The notes under the pieces are model-generated. The model worked only from the letters and a program-made list of their open reading frames with translations, was not told the origin of the DNA and did not search any database. Below, piece after piece: positions 1 to 6,034 of a DNA stretch of 6,050 bases (position 1 is the first letter of the stretch; each line of letters begins with the position of its first letter). The DNA is from Flammeovirgaceae bacterium (GTDB taxonomy: Bacteria > Bacteroidota > Bacteroidia > Cytophagales > Cyclobacteriaceae). Location of the stretch: the NCBI GenBank assembly GCA_003228395.1, contig QIDJ01000075.1, positions 1-6,050 on the forward strand. Reading direction: 5' to 3'. A program made the position numbers and the translations under genes.

Positions 1-305
1 AGCAGGTAATAAAAGGTGCAGGTAATCAGAAATATGACAACAAGGTTGATAATTGTAAGCTTACTATAGGAAATTCTACTTTGAAGAAATGAGAACATGC
101 CGGTAGTCATAACCCCCAATACACCCGCAACAAATATTCCCTGGTTAATATAATTATCACCAAGTACATTCAGAAATAGCGTTTCTGCGGTGCCTACATA
201 AGTGGCAAAGAAGATGCCCATAAAAAACCCGTGGCCCAGCATAAGCGCAACGCGGCCTTTTTCATTCTCCTTTACATTCAGCATTCTATAAACTAATGAA
301 AGCAT
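1..305 (-). CDS. Partial N-terminus of a multi-spanning membrane protein, NTT-like or MFS-like transporter
   Basis: This is an open frame starting at ATG (303-305, complement) and running off the left edge after 101 full codons, so only the N-terminus is visible; an in-frame stop lies 15 bases upstream of the ATG. A short charged leader (residues 1-19, with the stretch VKENEKGR) is followed by three hydrophobic segments at about 20-38, 54-75 and 82-101. The pattern of a leader ending in a basic residue, a glycine-rich first helix and a TAETLFLN-like loop resembles the start of the large Bacteroidota proteins related to nucleotide (ADP/ATP) translocases, some of which carry HEAT repeats or cyclic-nucleotide-binding domains further on. 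That match is from memory and is moderate. A generic MFS permease is the main alternative. Residue 8 (ATG) is an alternative start. It lies 62 bp downstream of the rhomboid gene on the same strand and may be co-transcribed with it. The substrate is unknown. Confidence 0.6.
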   Translation of the reverse strand, partial: MLSLVYRMLNVKENEKGRVALMLGHGFFMGIFFATYVGTAETLFLNVLGDNYINQGIFVAGVLGVMTTGMFSFLQSRISYSKLTIINLVVIFLITCTFYYL

Positions 306-367
306 TACGGATTTGATATTTTATTCAAATATTAAGCAAAATAATGGATTTAACGGAAAATGTAAAC

Positions 368-1099
368 TTATTCATCCTTGGATTGATCAGGTAAGGTATA
401 AGTATATATCTTCCCTATAGGCTCTTTTTTGGGTTTATAACTTACATTAACCGTATCATTGAAAGTAAAATAATTTCTTGTAACAAAGGATTTCTCTTCT
501 TCATCCTTATACAACTGCGCTTTTGTTTTGACCATGTCTGATGATCTGAAATAAACCGCACAAAATAACCCTGATAAAAATCCTAATAAGTGTGATTCCC
601 AACTCACCTCCAGATTCCCCGGAATAATCCCGTAAATCATATTACCTCCATATAAGATCATCATAATAAAAGAAACTGCAAGCGACCTGATATCTTTTCT
701 GAAAAACCCGCTAAACATCAGAAAAGAAATCAATCCGTACACCACTCCGCTTGCACCAATATGAAATGCTTCTCTGGCGGCAATCCATACCCAAAATCCT
801 GTCATAACATAAATAAGAAAAAATACCGGAACAGCAACCCGCCTGTAAAAATAGAACAGACCTGTTATAAGGATAAATACTGGTATTGTATTGGATAACA
901 GGTGAAAAATATCGCCATGAACTAGCGGGCCTGTTAAGATACCCACCGAACCCTCGAGCGTTCTGGGATAAATTCCAAGAAAAGTAAATTCTCCCAATAC
1001 GGCTTCGATTAACTTTATCGCCCAGAGTATTGAGATAAAAATAACCGAAAACCGGATGCCGGTTTTAAAGTTTCTGATATCGCTTTTTACCTGATTCAA
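368..1099 (-). CDS. Rhomboid family intramembrane serine protease
   Basis: This is a 243-residue polytopic membrane protease expected to cleave transmembrane substrates within the inner membrane. Six hydrophobic segments lie near residues 16-35, 70-85, 89-108, 118-132, 138-158 and 168-186. All key rhomboid signatures are present: the HGDIFHLLSN motif at 61-70, the catalytic serine S117 in GASG (115-118), and the catalytic histidine H170 before a GxxxG helix. The spacings N70 to S117 (47) and S117 to H170 (53) equal those of E. coli GlpG (N154, S201, H254), so the enzyme looks catalytically intact. A polar, charged C-terminal tail of about 57 residues follows the last helix. The start is a TTG at 1097-1099: no ATG or GTG lies between it and the upstream in-frame stop, and the next Met (residue 100) would remove the first helices. 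No Shine-Dalgarno and no TAnnTTTG promoter were seen upstream. The substrate is unknown. Confidence 0.94.
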   Translation of the reverse strand: MNQVKSDIRNFKTGIRFSVIFISILWAIKLIEAVLGEFTFLGIYPRTLEGSVGILTGPLVHGDIFHLLSNTIPVFILITGLFYFYRRVAVPVFFLIYVMTGFWVWIAAREAFHIGASGVVYGLISFLMFSGFFRKDIRSLAVSFIMMILYGGNMIYGIIPGNLEVSWESHLLGFLSGLFCAVYFRSSDMVKTKAQLYKDEEEKSFVTRNYFTFNDTVNVSYKPKKEPIGKIYTYTLPDQSKDE

Positions 1100-1222
1100 C
1101 TTGATACAAGTTTTCCGATGTTAACTGTTAAGATACGGAATTTAGATAAATCCTTATGTATTAAAATATTAAATAACTTAAAATACGGAAACATTGCTTT
1201 GAACTTTGTACTTCGTGCTTCA

Positions 1223-1243
1223 CTTCTGACTTCTGACTTCTGA
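1223..1243. repeat. Tandem heptamer repeat, CTTCTGA x3
   Basis: Three perfect back-to-back copies of the 7-bp unit CTTCTGA (TCAGAAG on the other strand) are followed by a partial fourth (CT). They are preceded by related degenerate text (ACTTCGTGCTTCA). Similar AGTCAGAAG-type strings recur between genes in many Bacteroidota genomes (from memory). The function is unknown; it may be a dispersed intergenic repeat family. The copy number may vary between strains. Confidence 0.8.
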
Positions 1244-1330
1244 CTCCTTCTCTTTATACAAGCCCAGCCCGCATACATGAAAATAGCCATAGAATGCTTG
1301 ATCTAACTGGTTTCTATTCGATTAAAATAC

Positions 1331-1352
1331 TGACATTTTGTCATAACATGTT
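1331..1352. promoter_or_regulatory. Possible operator: two short inverted repeats at the miaB promoter
   Basis: TGACA (1331-1335) and TGTCA (1339-1343) form a perfect 5-bp inverted repeat with a 3-bp spacer that covers the putative -33 element. It is followed by the 8-bp palindrome AACATGTT (1345-1352). The position suits a repressor or activator site, but such short palindromes arise by chance in AT-rich spacers and no regulator family can be assigned. Confidence 0.2.
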
Positions 1353-1370
1353 CAATATTGATTAAATTTG
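1337..1370 (+). promoter_or_regulatory. Bacteroidota-type housekeeping promoter for the miaB operon
   Basis: TAAATTTG at 1363-1370 is an exact match to the Bacteroidota -7 consensus TAnnTTTG. TTTG at 1337-1340 can serve as the -33 element, with 22 bp between the two, slightly long but within the tolerated range. Transcription would start a few bases after 1370, leaving a leader of about 30 nt before the miaB ATG at 1405. This would be read by the primary sigma-ABfr-type factor and is the only strong promoter match found ahead of the five-gene run. Confidence 0.6.
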
Positions 1371-1404
1371 CACATCGAAATTAAAAAAATAATAGTAGGC
1401 CTGT

Positions 1405-2817
1405 ATGGGTAGGTTAATATCTGATATTGCTGTAACAGACAGAATCACAGAGGACAAGAGTATAACAAAACATATTCCTGTTGACGAAAAAACAGGCAAA
1501 ACCAAAAAACTTTACATAGAAAGTTATGGTTGCCAGATGAATTTTTCTGACAGCGAAATTGTAACCTCAATTCTAAAAAGAGAAGGATTTGATACTACAT
1601 CAGACATCAACAATGCAGATGTGATTTTTATAAATACGTGCTCTATTAGGGAAAAAGCAGAGCAAACAGTTAGAAGACGATTGCAACAGTTCAATGTAAT
1701 TAAAGCCAAAAAACCTGATTTAACTGTGGGTGTACTGGGTTGCATGGCTGAAAGATTGAAAACAAAATTACTGGAGGAGGAGAAAATTGTGGACATTGTT
1801 GCCGGTCCTGATTCTTACAGGGATCTGCCAAACCTTTTAAATCAGGCTGATGAAGGATTGAAAGGCGTAAATACGTTTCTCTCCAGGGAGGAAACGTATG
1901 CAGATATAAGTCCTGTAAGACTAAACTCCAATGGAGTAACGGCATTTATCTCTATCATGCGGGGCTGTGATAATATGTGTTCTTTTTGTGTGGTTCCTTT
2001 TACCCGGGGACGTGAAAGAAGTCGTGATCCTGATAGCATCATAAATGAAGCAAAGCAAATCTTTGATCAGGGTTATAGGGAAGTAACGTTATTGGGCCAG
2101 AATGTTGATTCCTATAACTGGAATGCACAAATTAATTTTGCACTATTACTTGAAATGGTTGCAAGGATCAATCCGGAACTGAGAGTCCGGTTTTCAACCT
2201 CGCATCCCAAAGATATTACCGATGACGTGCTATTTACGATGAATAAGTATGAGAATATTTGTACGTACATTCATTTGCCTGTTCAAAGTGGAAGTTCGCG
2301 AATCCTGGGGTTAATGAACCGGACATACGATCGGGAATGGTACCTGAATAAAGTTGACCGCATCAGGGAAATACTTGGTAACGACTGTGGTATATCATCC
2401 GATATGATCGCCGGTTTTTGCTCTGAAACAGATGAAGAGCATAAAGAAACACTTACCCTTATGGACTATGTGAAATATGACTTTTCATATATGTTCATCT
2501 ACTCCGAACGACCGGGTACGCCGGCGGCTAAAAATTTTACTGACGACATTCGGGAGCAGGTAAAGAAAAAGCGGTTACAGGAAATAATTGATAAACAACA
2601 AACATTGTCATTAGAAAGAAATAAAAGGGAAGTGAATAAAGTGCACCGTGTATTAATCGAGGGGCATTCAAAGCGGTCAAACGATTATCTGCAAGGTAGA
2701 AATTCGGCCAACAAAGTAATTGTGTTCCCCAGGAAAAACCTTAGAAAAGGGAAGTATGTAAATGTGTTGGTTGAATCCTGCACGGCTGCTACCCTTATTG
2801 GAAATACCATAACGTAA
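1405..2817 (+). CDS. miaB: tRNA-2-methylthio-N6-dimethylallyladenosine synthase MiaB
   Basis: MiaB is a cytoplasmic radical-SAM methylthiotransferase that adds a 2-methylthio group to N6-isopentenyladenosine at position 37 of tRNAs reading UNN codons (ms2i6A37). The 470-residue protein shows the complete family layout. An N-terminal methylthiotransferase domain (about 35-150) has three cluster cysteines: C43 in YGCQMN, C79 in NTCS and C113 in LGCMAE. The radical-SAM core (about 180-400) has the CxxxCxxC triad C188, C192 and C195, plus GQNVDSY at 231-237. A C-terminal TRAM RNA-binding domain spans about 412-470. The CSIREKAE context and GQNVDSY favour MiaB over MtaB or RimO. The ATG at 1405 gives a roughly 35-residue polar extension before the first domain, usual in Bacteroidota homologues. 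It is the first gene of the run, 11 bp before the sigma-54 activator gene. All catalytic cysteines are present, so it should be active. Confidence 0.97.
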   Translation: MGRLISDIAVTDRITEDKSITKHIPVDEKTGKTKKLYIESYGCQMNFSDSEIVTSILKREGFDTTSDINNADVIFINTCSIREKAEQTVRRRLQQFNVIKAKKPDLTVGVLGCMAERLKTKLLEEEKIVDIVAGPDSYRDLPNLLNQADEGLKGVNTFLSREETYADISPVRLNSNGVTAFISIMRGCDNMCSFCVVPFTRGRERSRDPDSIINEAKQIFDQGYREVTLLGQNVDSYNWNAQINFALLLEMVARINPELRVRFSTSHPKDITDDVLFTMNKYENICTYIHLPVQSGSSRILGLMNRTYDREWYLNKVDRIREILGNDCGISSDMIAGFCSETDEEHKETLTLMDYVKYDFSYMFIYSERPGTPAAKNFTDDIREQVKKKRLQEIIDKQQTLSLERNKREVNKVHRVLIEGHSKRSNDYLQGRNSANKVIVFPRKNLRKGKYVNVLVESCTAATLIGNTIT

Positions 2818-2828
2818 ATTAAAATAAA

Positions 2829-4109
2829 TTGAACGAGGCAGAAATACAGAGTATCAAACAACGATTCGGCATTATTGGCAATTCTCCAAAGCTCAATCAT
2901 GCCATTGAAGTAGCTGCACAGGTTGCACCTACTGATATGACCGTATTGATAACCGGAGACAGTGGTGTGGGCAAAGAGTCTTTCTCAAAGATCATTCACC
3001 AACTCAGTCATCGCAAACATGGCCAGTTTATCGCCATCAACTGTGGGGCAATTCCGGAAGGAACAATTGATTCGGAACTGTTTGGCCATGAGAAAGGATC
3101 ATTTACAGGAGCCCATGAAGCCCGGAAAGGATACTTTGAAGTAACAGACGGGGGCAGCATTTTTCTGGATGAAGTAAGTGAAATGCCTTCAGGCACGCAG
3201 GCAAGATTGCTCCGCGTGCTTGAATATGGAGAATACATTCGTGTCGGATCATCTAAAGTTCAGAAATGTGATGTGCGTGTAATTGCAGCTACCAACAAAG
3301 ATCTTTTTGAAGCTGTTCAACGCGGAAAATTCCGTGAAGACCTGTATTACCGGCTGAATACCGTACCTATTTTTGTTCCGCCATTACGCGATCGTGATAA
3401 CGACATCATGCTCCTGTTTAGAAAATTCTCGGCTGATTTCAGCGAAAAATACCGTACCAAGCCGCTGACCTTAACACCGGATGCACAGAAATTACTAATC
3501 AGATATCCTTTTCCGGGCAATATCCGTCAGCTAAAAAATATTGCCGAACAAATTTCTGTATTGGAAATGAACCGGCAGGTAACTATAGAAACGCTGAATC
3601 GCTATTTGCCGCGAATTAGCACCATACCAGCTGTCATCGATAAATTTGATGACTTGAATGCCGCTCCTTCGGAACGGGATATTTTATATAAGGTATTATT
3701 TGACTTGAGAAAAGACGTAAACGACATGAAAATGTTTATTACGGATATGCAAAAAAGCAGAAATTCTGATCAGGAAAGCATTGAAAAATATTCGGGCCTT
3801 TTTGAATCGACCGGCGAACCTGTAACTGCAAGCAAAATAAAACAAGACAAACCGGTACTTATCGATATTCCGGTAAAAGATGACCCCGCTATTGAATTTA
3901 ATCCGGTAAATGATAAAAATCTTGACGTTCAGGACATTACACCTATTACCGAAGCAGATGATTCACTTTCGCTTGAAAAGAAAGAAAAAGAGTTGATTAT
4001 CAAAGCGCTGCATAAAAACAATAATAAAAGAAAATACGCGGCACGGGATTTGGGGATATCCGAAAGAACATTGTATCGAAAAATTAAACAATACGAGATT
4101 GATGATTAG
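2829..4109 (+). CDS. Sigma-54-dependent transcriptional activator without a sensor domain
   Basis: This is a bacterial enhancer-binding protein of the AAA+ family that would remodel sigma-54 RNA polymerase by ATP hydrolysis. The 426 residues begin almost directly with the AAA+ domain (about 14-260). It contains Walker A GDSGVGKE (43-50), the sigma-54-contacting loop GSFTGA (90-95, a common variant of GAFTGA that keeps the key Phe), Walker B IFLDE (111-115) and FREDLYYRLN (168-177) with arginine-finger candidates R169 and R175. A variable, charged linker (about 265-380) leads to a Fis-type helix-turn-helix (about 382-424, with AARDLGISERTLYRK). No receiver, GAF or PAS domain precedes the AAA+ domain. 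The start is TTG at 2829; homology begins within the first few residues and the next Met is residue 37. The 3' end overlaps lptE by 8 bp, suggesting translational coupling. The target promoters are unknown; no sigma-54 -24/-12 element was noticed in the window. Confidence 0.93.
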   Translation: MNEAEIQSIKQRFGIIGNSPKLNHAIEVAAQVAPTDMTVLITGDSGVGKESFSKIIHQLSHRKHGQFIAINCGAIPEGTIDSELFGHEKGSFTGAHEARKGYFEVTDGGSIFLDEVSEMPSGTQARLLRVLEYGEYIRVGSSKVQKCDVRVIAATNKDLFEAVQRGKFREDLYYRLNTVPIFVPPLRDRDNDIMLLFRKFSADFSEKYRTKPLTLTPDAQKLLIRYPFPGNIRQLKNIAEQISVLEMNRQVTIETLNRYLPRISTIPAVIDKFDDLNAAPSERDILYKVLFDLRKDVNDMKMFITDMQKSRNSDQESIEKYSGLFESTGEPVTASKIKQDKPVLIDIPVKDDPAIEFNPVNDKNLDVQDITPITEADDSLSLEKKEKELIIKALHKNNNKRKYAARDLGISERTLYRKIKQYEIDD

Positions 4110-4629
4110 CATTACTTTTATAAAAAAGTATTTATTATATCTGTTCACTGCATTTTTGTTGTCAGGTTGCGGCGTTTACTCCATGACCGGTACTTCTATC
4201 AGCGCCGAAACCATGTCGATCCGGAATTTTTACAACGACGCGAGCAACGGCCCCTCAAACATGTCACAGACTTTTTCCGATCAACTCAGAGATTATTTTC
4301 AGCAAAACACCAACCTGACACTTTTACGTGACGATGGTGAACTCCAGATGGAAGGCATCATAGTGGGTTACCGCCTTACGCCGGTTGCCCCAACTGCATC
4401 GTCCGACCCTGCTAAAGGTGATGCGGCTGCGCTCACACGGCTTACTATCTCTGTTAAAGTTTCTTACGTAAATACGCTGGATTCTGAATTTGACTTTGAC
4501 CAGACTTTTTCTTTTTATGCCGACTATAAAAATGATCTGGATTTTACTACAATTGAAAACAGCCTTATCGATCAGATATTTGAACAGATAATATTTGATA
4601 TATTCAATGCCTCTGTTGCCAATTGGTAA
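4102..4629 (+). CDS. lptE: LptE-type LPS-assembly outer-membrane lipoprotein
   Basis: LptE partners the LptD barrel and helps insert lipopolysaccharide into the outer leaflet of the outer membrane. The 175-residue protein starts with a lipoprotein signal: basic KK at 8-9, a hydrophobic core, then lipobox LSGC with the lipidated Cys at residue 23. The residues after the Cys (GVYS) lack the acidic or Lys-rich surface-export signal of Bacteroidota lipoproteins, fitting a periplasm-facing anchor. The mature part has features I recall for Bacteroidota LptE: CGVYSxTGTSI at the start, SQTFxxxLxDYFQQxTNL around 52-70, and a C-terminus with IFNASVANW. Similarity to proteobacterial LptE is remote, so the name rests on family resemblance and position. 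I chose ATG 4102; the TTG one codon upstream (4099) is also possible. The ATG lies inside the end of the preceding activator gene (ATGATTAG), so translation is probably coupled. Confidence 0.88.
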   Translation: MISITFIKKYLLYLFTAFLLSGCGVYSMTGTSISAETMSIRNFYNDASNGPSNMSQTFSDQLRDYFQQNTNLTLLRDDGELQMEGIIVGYRLTPVAPTASSDPAKGDAAALTRLTISVKVSYVNTLDSEFDFDQTFSFYADYKNDLDFTTIENSLIDQIFEQIIFDIFNASVANW

Positions 4630-4671
4630 TTTTTGTAATAGATTTAGGTTCTTTGTCCAAAAAATCCGGGA

Positions 4672-5652
4672 GTGAAAAAGCAAGAATTTCTCCATATACT
4701 GCAAGATTACAAATCCGTAAAGGATACGGATCTGACCAAAATCAACGATCTCAGAAAAGCATATCCGTACAGCCAGGTTTTGCATATTATTTCCGCCATT
4801 GCCACACATAAACTAAAAACTGACGATGCGGGCCGGCATCTTTCAGTAGCTGCCGTTTATTCAACTGACCGGTCGGTGCTTAAAGAAGTTATGCTTTCGG
4901 CTACAATAGATGAAAATGCCGCTCTCGTTAGGCAACAGGAACCTGAAACTGCTGTACCAGGTAAAACGGCTGTTATTAAAAAACCTGATAAAACCGAATC
5001 TGGTAAAAAAGAAGACGCAATCTCGGATTATGTTAAGCCTGATGCGGATGCGCATGAGAAAGAAGTTATCATCTACAAACCTTCCGGTCATCCGGGGCCA
5101 TTAAGCAAAACAGAAGCGGAAAAGCTAAGAGAAGAAGTGATGGTGAATCTGGAGAAGTTACTTGAAATCAAGCATAGTTTTCATGAGGACTACCCATTGA
5201 AACCGGGTAAAAAAAAATTAAAAAAAAATAGCAAATCAGAATCAGAAAGAAAAAAACCGGTTTTGAAGGTCACAAAATCGCGTTTAACCCGTACAAAAAA
5301 AAGTTCAGGTATCCTCCAAAAGAAAACTGAATCTCCTGCCGGTAACATCAAGAAGAAAACTGAAGCCACGCAATCAAAAAAAATTGAACAACAGGAAATT
5401 ATTGAAAAATTCATTAAGGCCAGCCCTGAAATAAAACGCAACACGGAGAAAGTAAAAAAGAAAGACCTGGACGACCTTTCTGCACAAAGCGTGGAATTTG
5501 GTGACAACCTTGTATCAGAAAACCTTGCCCGGGTGTTGGTCAAACAAGATAAAAAAGATAAAGCTATTGATATTTACAAGAAATTAATTTGGAAATTTCC
5601 ACAGAAAAAGGCTTACTTTGCATCTCAAATCGACAGCTTAAAGGAAAAATAG
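4672..5652 (+). CDS. Uncharacterised Bacteroidota protein with lysine-rich linker and C-terminal TPR-like end
   Basis: The function is unknown. The 326-residue protein has no signal peptide or membrane segment and should be cytoplasmic. An N-terminal helical region (about 1-80) contains LRKAYPYSQVLHI (27-39) and TDRSVLKEVM (65-74), a pattern I recall in the protein commonly found between lptE and secG in Bacteroidota. A low-complexity, strongly lysine-rich linker follows (about 178-240). Next come IIEKFIKASPEIKR (243-256) and a TPR-like C-terminal pair of helices (about 279-322: SENLARVLVKQDKKDKAIDIYKKL split across two helices, then FPQKKAYFASQI). The start is GTG at 4672: an in-frame TAG at 4645-4647 excludes longer forms, and no Shine-Dalgarno is seen. 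The gene lies 42 bp after lptE and 1 bp before secG, so co-expression is likely. A role as an adaptor in export or envelope assembly is only an inference. An A9-TT-A9 tract lies in the linker. Confidence 0.8.
   Translation: MKKQEFLHILQDYKSVKDTDLTKINDLRKAYPYSQVLHIISAIATHKLKTDDAGRHLSVAAVYSTDRSVLKEVMLSATIDENAALVRQQEPETAVPGKTAVIKKPDKTESGKKEDAISDYVKPDADAHEKEVIIYKPSGHPGPLSKTEAEKLREEVMVNLEKLLEIKHSFHEDYPLKPGKKKLKKNSKSESERKKPVLKVTKSRLTRTKKSSGILQKKTESPAGNIKKKTEATQSKKIEQQEIIEKFIKASPEIKRNTEKVKKKDLDDLSAQSVEFGDNLVSENLARVLVKQDKKDKAIDIYKKLIWKFPQKKAYFASQIDSLKEK
5209..5228 (+). repeat. Paired poly-A tracts A9-TT-A9 inside the TPR-protein gene
   Basis: Two runs of nine adenines (5209-5217 and 5220-5228) are separated by TT and encode KKKLKK in the linker. 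Gain or loss of one A in the first run places a stop codon within about 7 codons (TAA or TAG), giving a protein of roughly 182-186 residues without the C-terminal TPR part. Such tracts are prone to replication or transcriptional slippage. The simple explanation is lysine-rich coding with AAA codons. Confidence 0.6.
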
Positions 5653-5653
5653 G

Positions 5654-6034
5654 ATGACTTTATTTGTAATTAGCCTTATAATACTGGTTTCATTTTTACT
5701 TGTTTTGGTAATACTGGCACAAAATCCAAAAGGCGGGCTTTCAAGCCAGTTCGGAGGATCAGGTACCAGCAACATTATTGGCGTAAAGAAAACAACTGAC
5801 TTACTTGAAAATATTACCTGGTCGCTTGCAATCGGGTTATTTGTTTTGTCGCTATCGATAAATTTCATGACAGAAGGCACCAGCCAGGGCTATACGAGCC
5901 CGAATATCGAAAGAGCACAGGAACAGATGGCGTTGCCTTCAATAGATACCGATGCCGGAGAAGCCGGTGAAGAAGCAGGCACTACTTCAGAAGAACCCCA
6001 GGGACTTGATGATCTTATTGAAGACCAGGAATAA
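5654..6034 (+). CDS. secG: Preprotein translocase subunit SecG
   Basis: SecG is the small non-essential subunit of the SecYEG inner-membrane channel and assists SecA-driven export. The 126-residue protein has two transmembrane segments (about 2-22 and 55-72). They are joined by the conserved loop AQNPKGGLSSQFGG (22-35), the hallmark of the family, and a GVKKTTDLLENxTW stretch before the second helix. It is longer than E. coli SecG (110 residues) because of a polar tail from about residue 75, very acidic at 98-126 (for example DDLIEDQE at the end), predicted by SecG topology to face the periplasm. ATG 5654 follows the TPR gene stop by 1 bp. An AAGGA at 5641-5645, 8 nt before the ATG, is the only Shine-Dalgarno-like site noticed near a start in this run. 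It is the last complete gene; the 16 bases after it show no terminator. Confidence 0.95.
   Translation: MTLFVISLIILVSFLLVLVILAQNPKGGLSSQFGGSGTSNIIGVKKTTDLLENITWSLAIGLFVLSLSINFMTEGTSQGYTSPNIERAQEQMALPSIDTDAGEAGEEAGTTSEEPQGLDDLIEDQE

Larger units (their letters stand above)
1100..1404. other. Divergent intergenic region between the rhomboid gene and miaB
   Basis: This 305-bp stretch has no credible gene. It contains a threefold heptamer repeat (1223-1243) and a rightward Bacteroidota-type promoter (1337-1370). It also has an imperfect direct repeat: TAAGATACGGAA at 1129-1140 and TAAAATACGGAA at 1179-1190, matching at 11 of 12 bases with starts 50 bp apart. Two small inverted repeats lie near the promoter. 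The 64-codon minus-strand frame at 1096-1290 reads through the heptamer repeat and looks non-coding. No canonical leftward promoter (CAAAnnTA on the plus strand) is present, so how the rhomboid gene is transcribed is unclear. Confidence 0.75.

Noticed and set aside
306..367. Leftward promoter in the gap between the rhomboid and transporter-like genes
   Set aside because: The best -7 candidate (TTATTTTG on the minus strand) has one mismatch and no TTTG at a suitable distance upstream, so co-transcription is just as likely.
1096..1290. A 64-codon minus-strand frame upstream of the rhomboid gene
   Set aside because: Its middle is a translation of the heptamer repeat, its 3' end runs into the rhomboid start, and it shows no domain or recognisable family; it looks non-coding.
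4630..4671. Internal promoter or terminator between lptE and the TPR gene
   Set aside because: The 42-bp gap has no TAnnTTTG match with correct spacing and no hairpin followed by a T run.
4324..4809. A 161-codon minus-strand open frame opposite lptE and the TPR-gene start
   Set aside because: It is antisense to well-supported genes, spans their junction, and its composition (aromatic- and Arg-rich) is typical of a shadow frame.
5190..5543. A 117-codon minus-strand open frame rich in Phe and Ser
   Set aside because: It is the reverse complement of the lysine-rich linker (AAA and GAA codons read as TTT and TTC), so the apparent hydrophobic protein is an artefact.
1405..6034. The five-gene run as a defence or other novel system
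   Set aside because: The genes are recognisable core functions in a conserved Bacteroidota order; no nuclease, toxin, reverse transcriptase, integrase or phage-related motif was seen.
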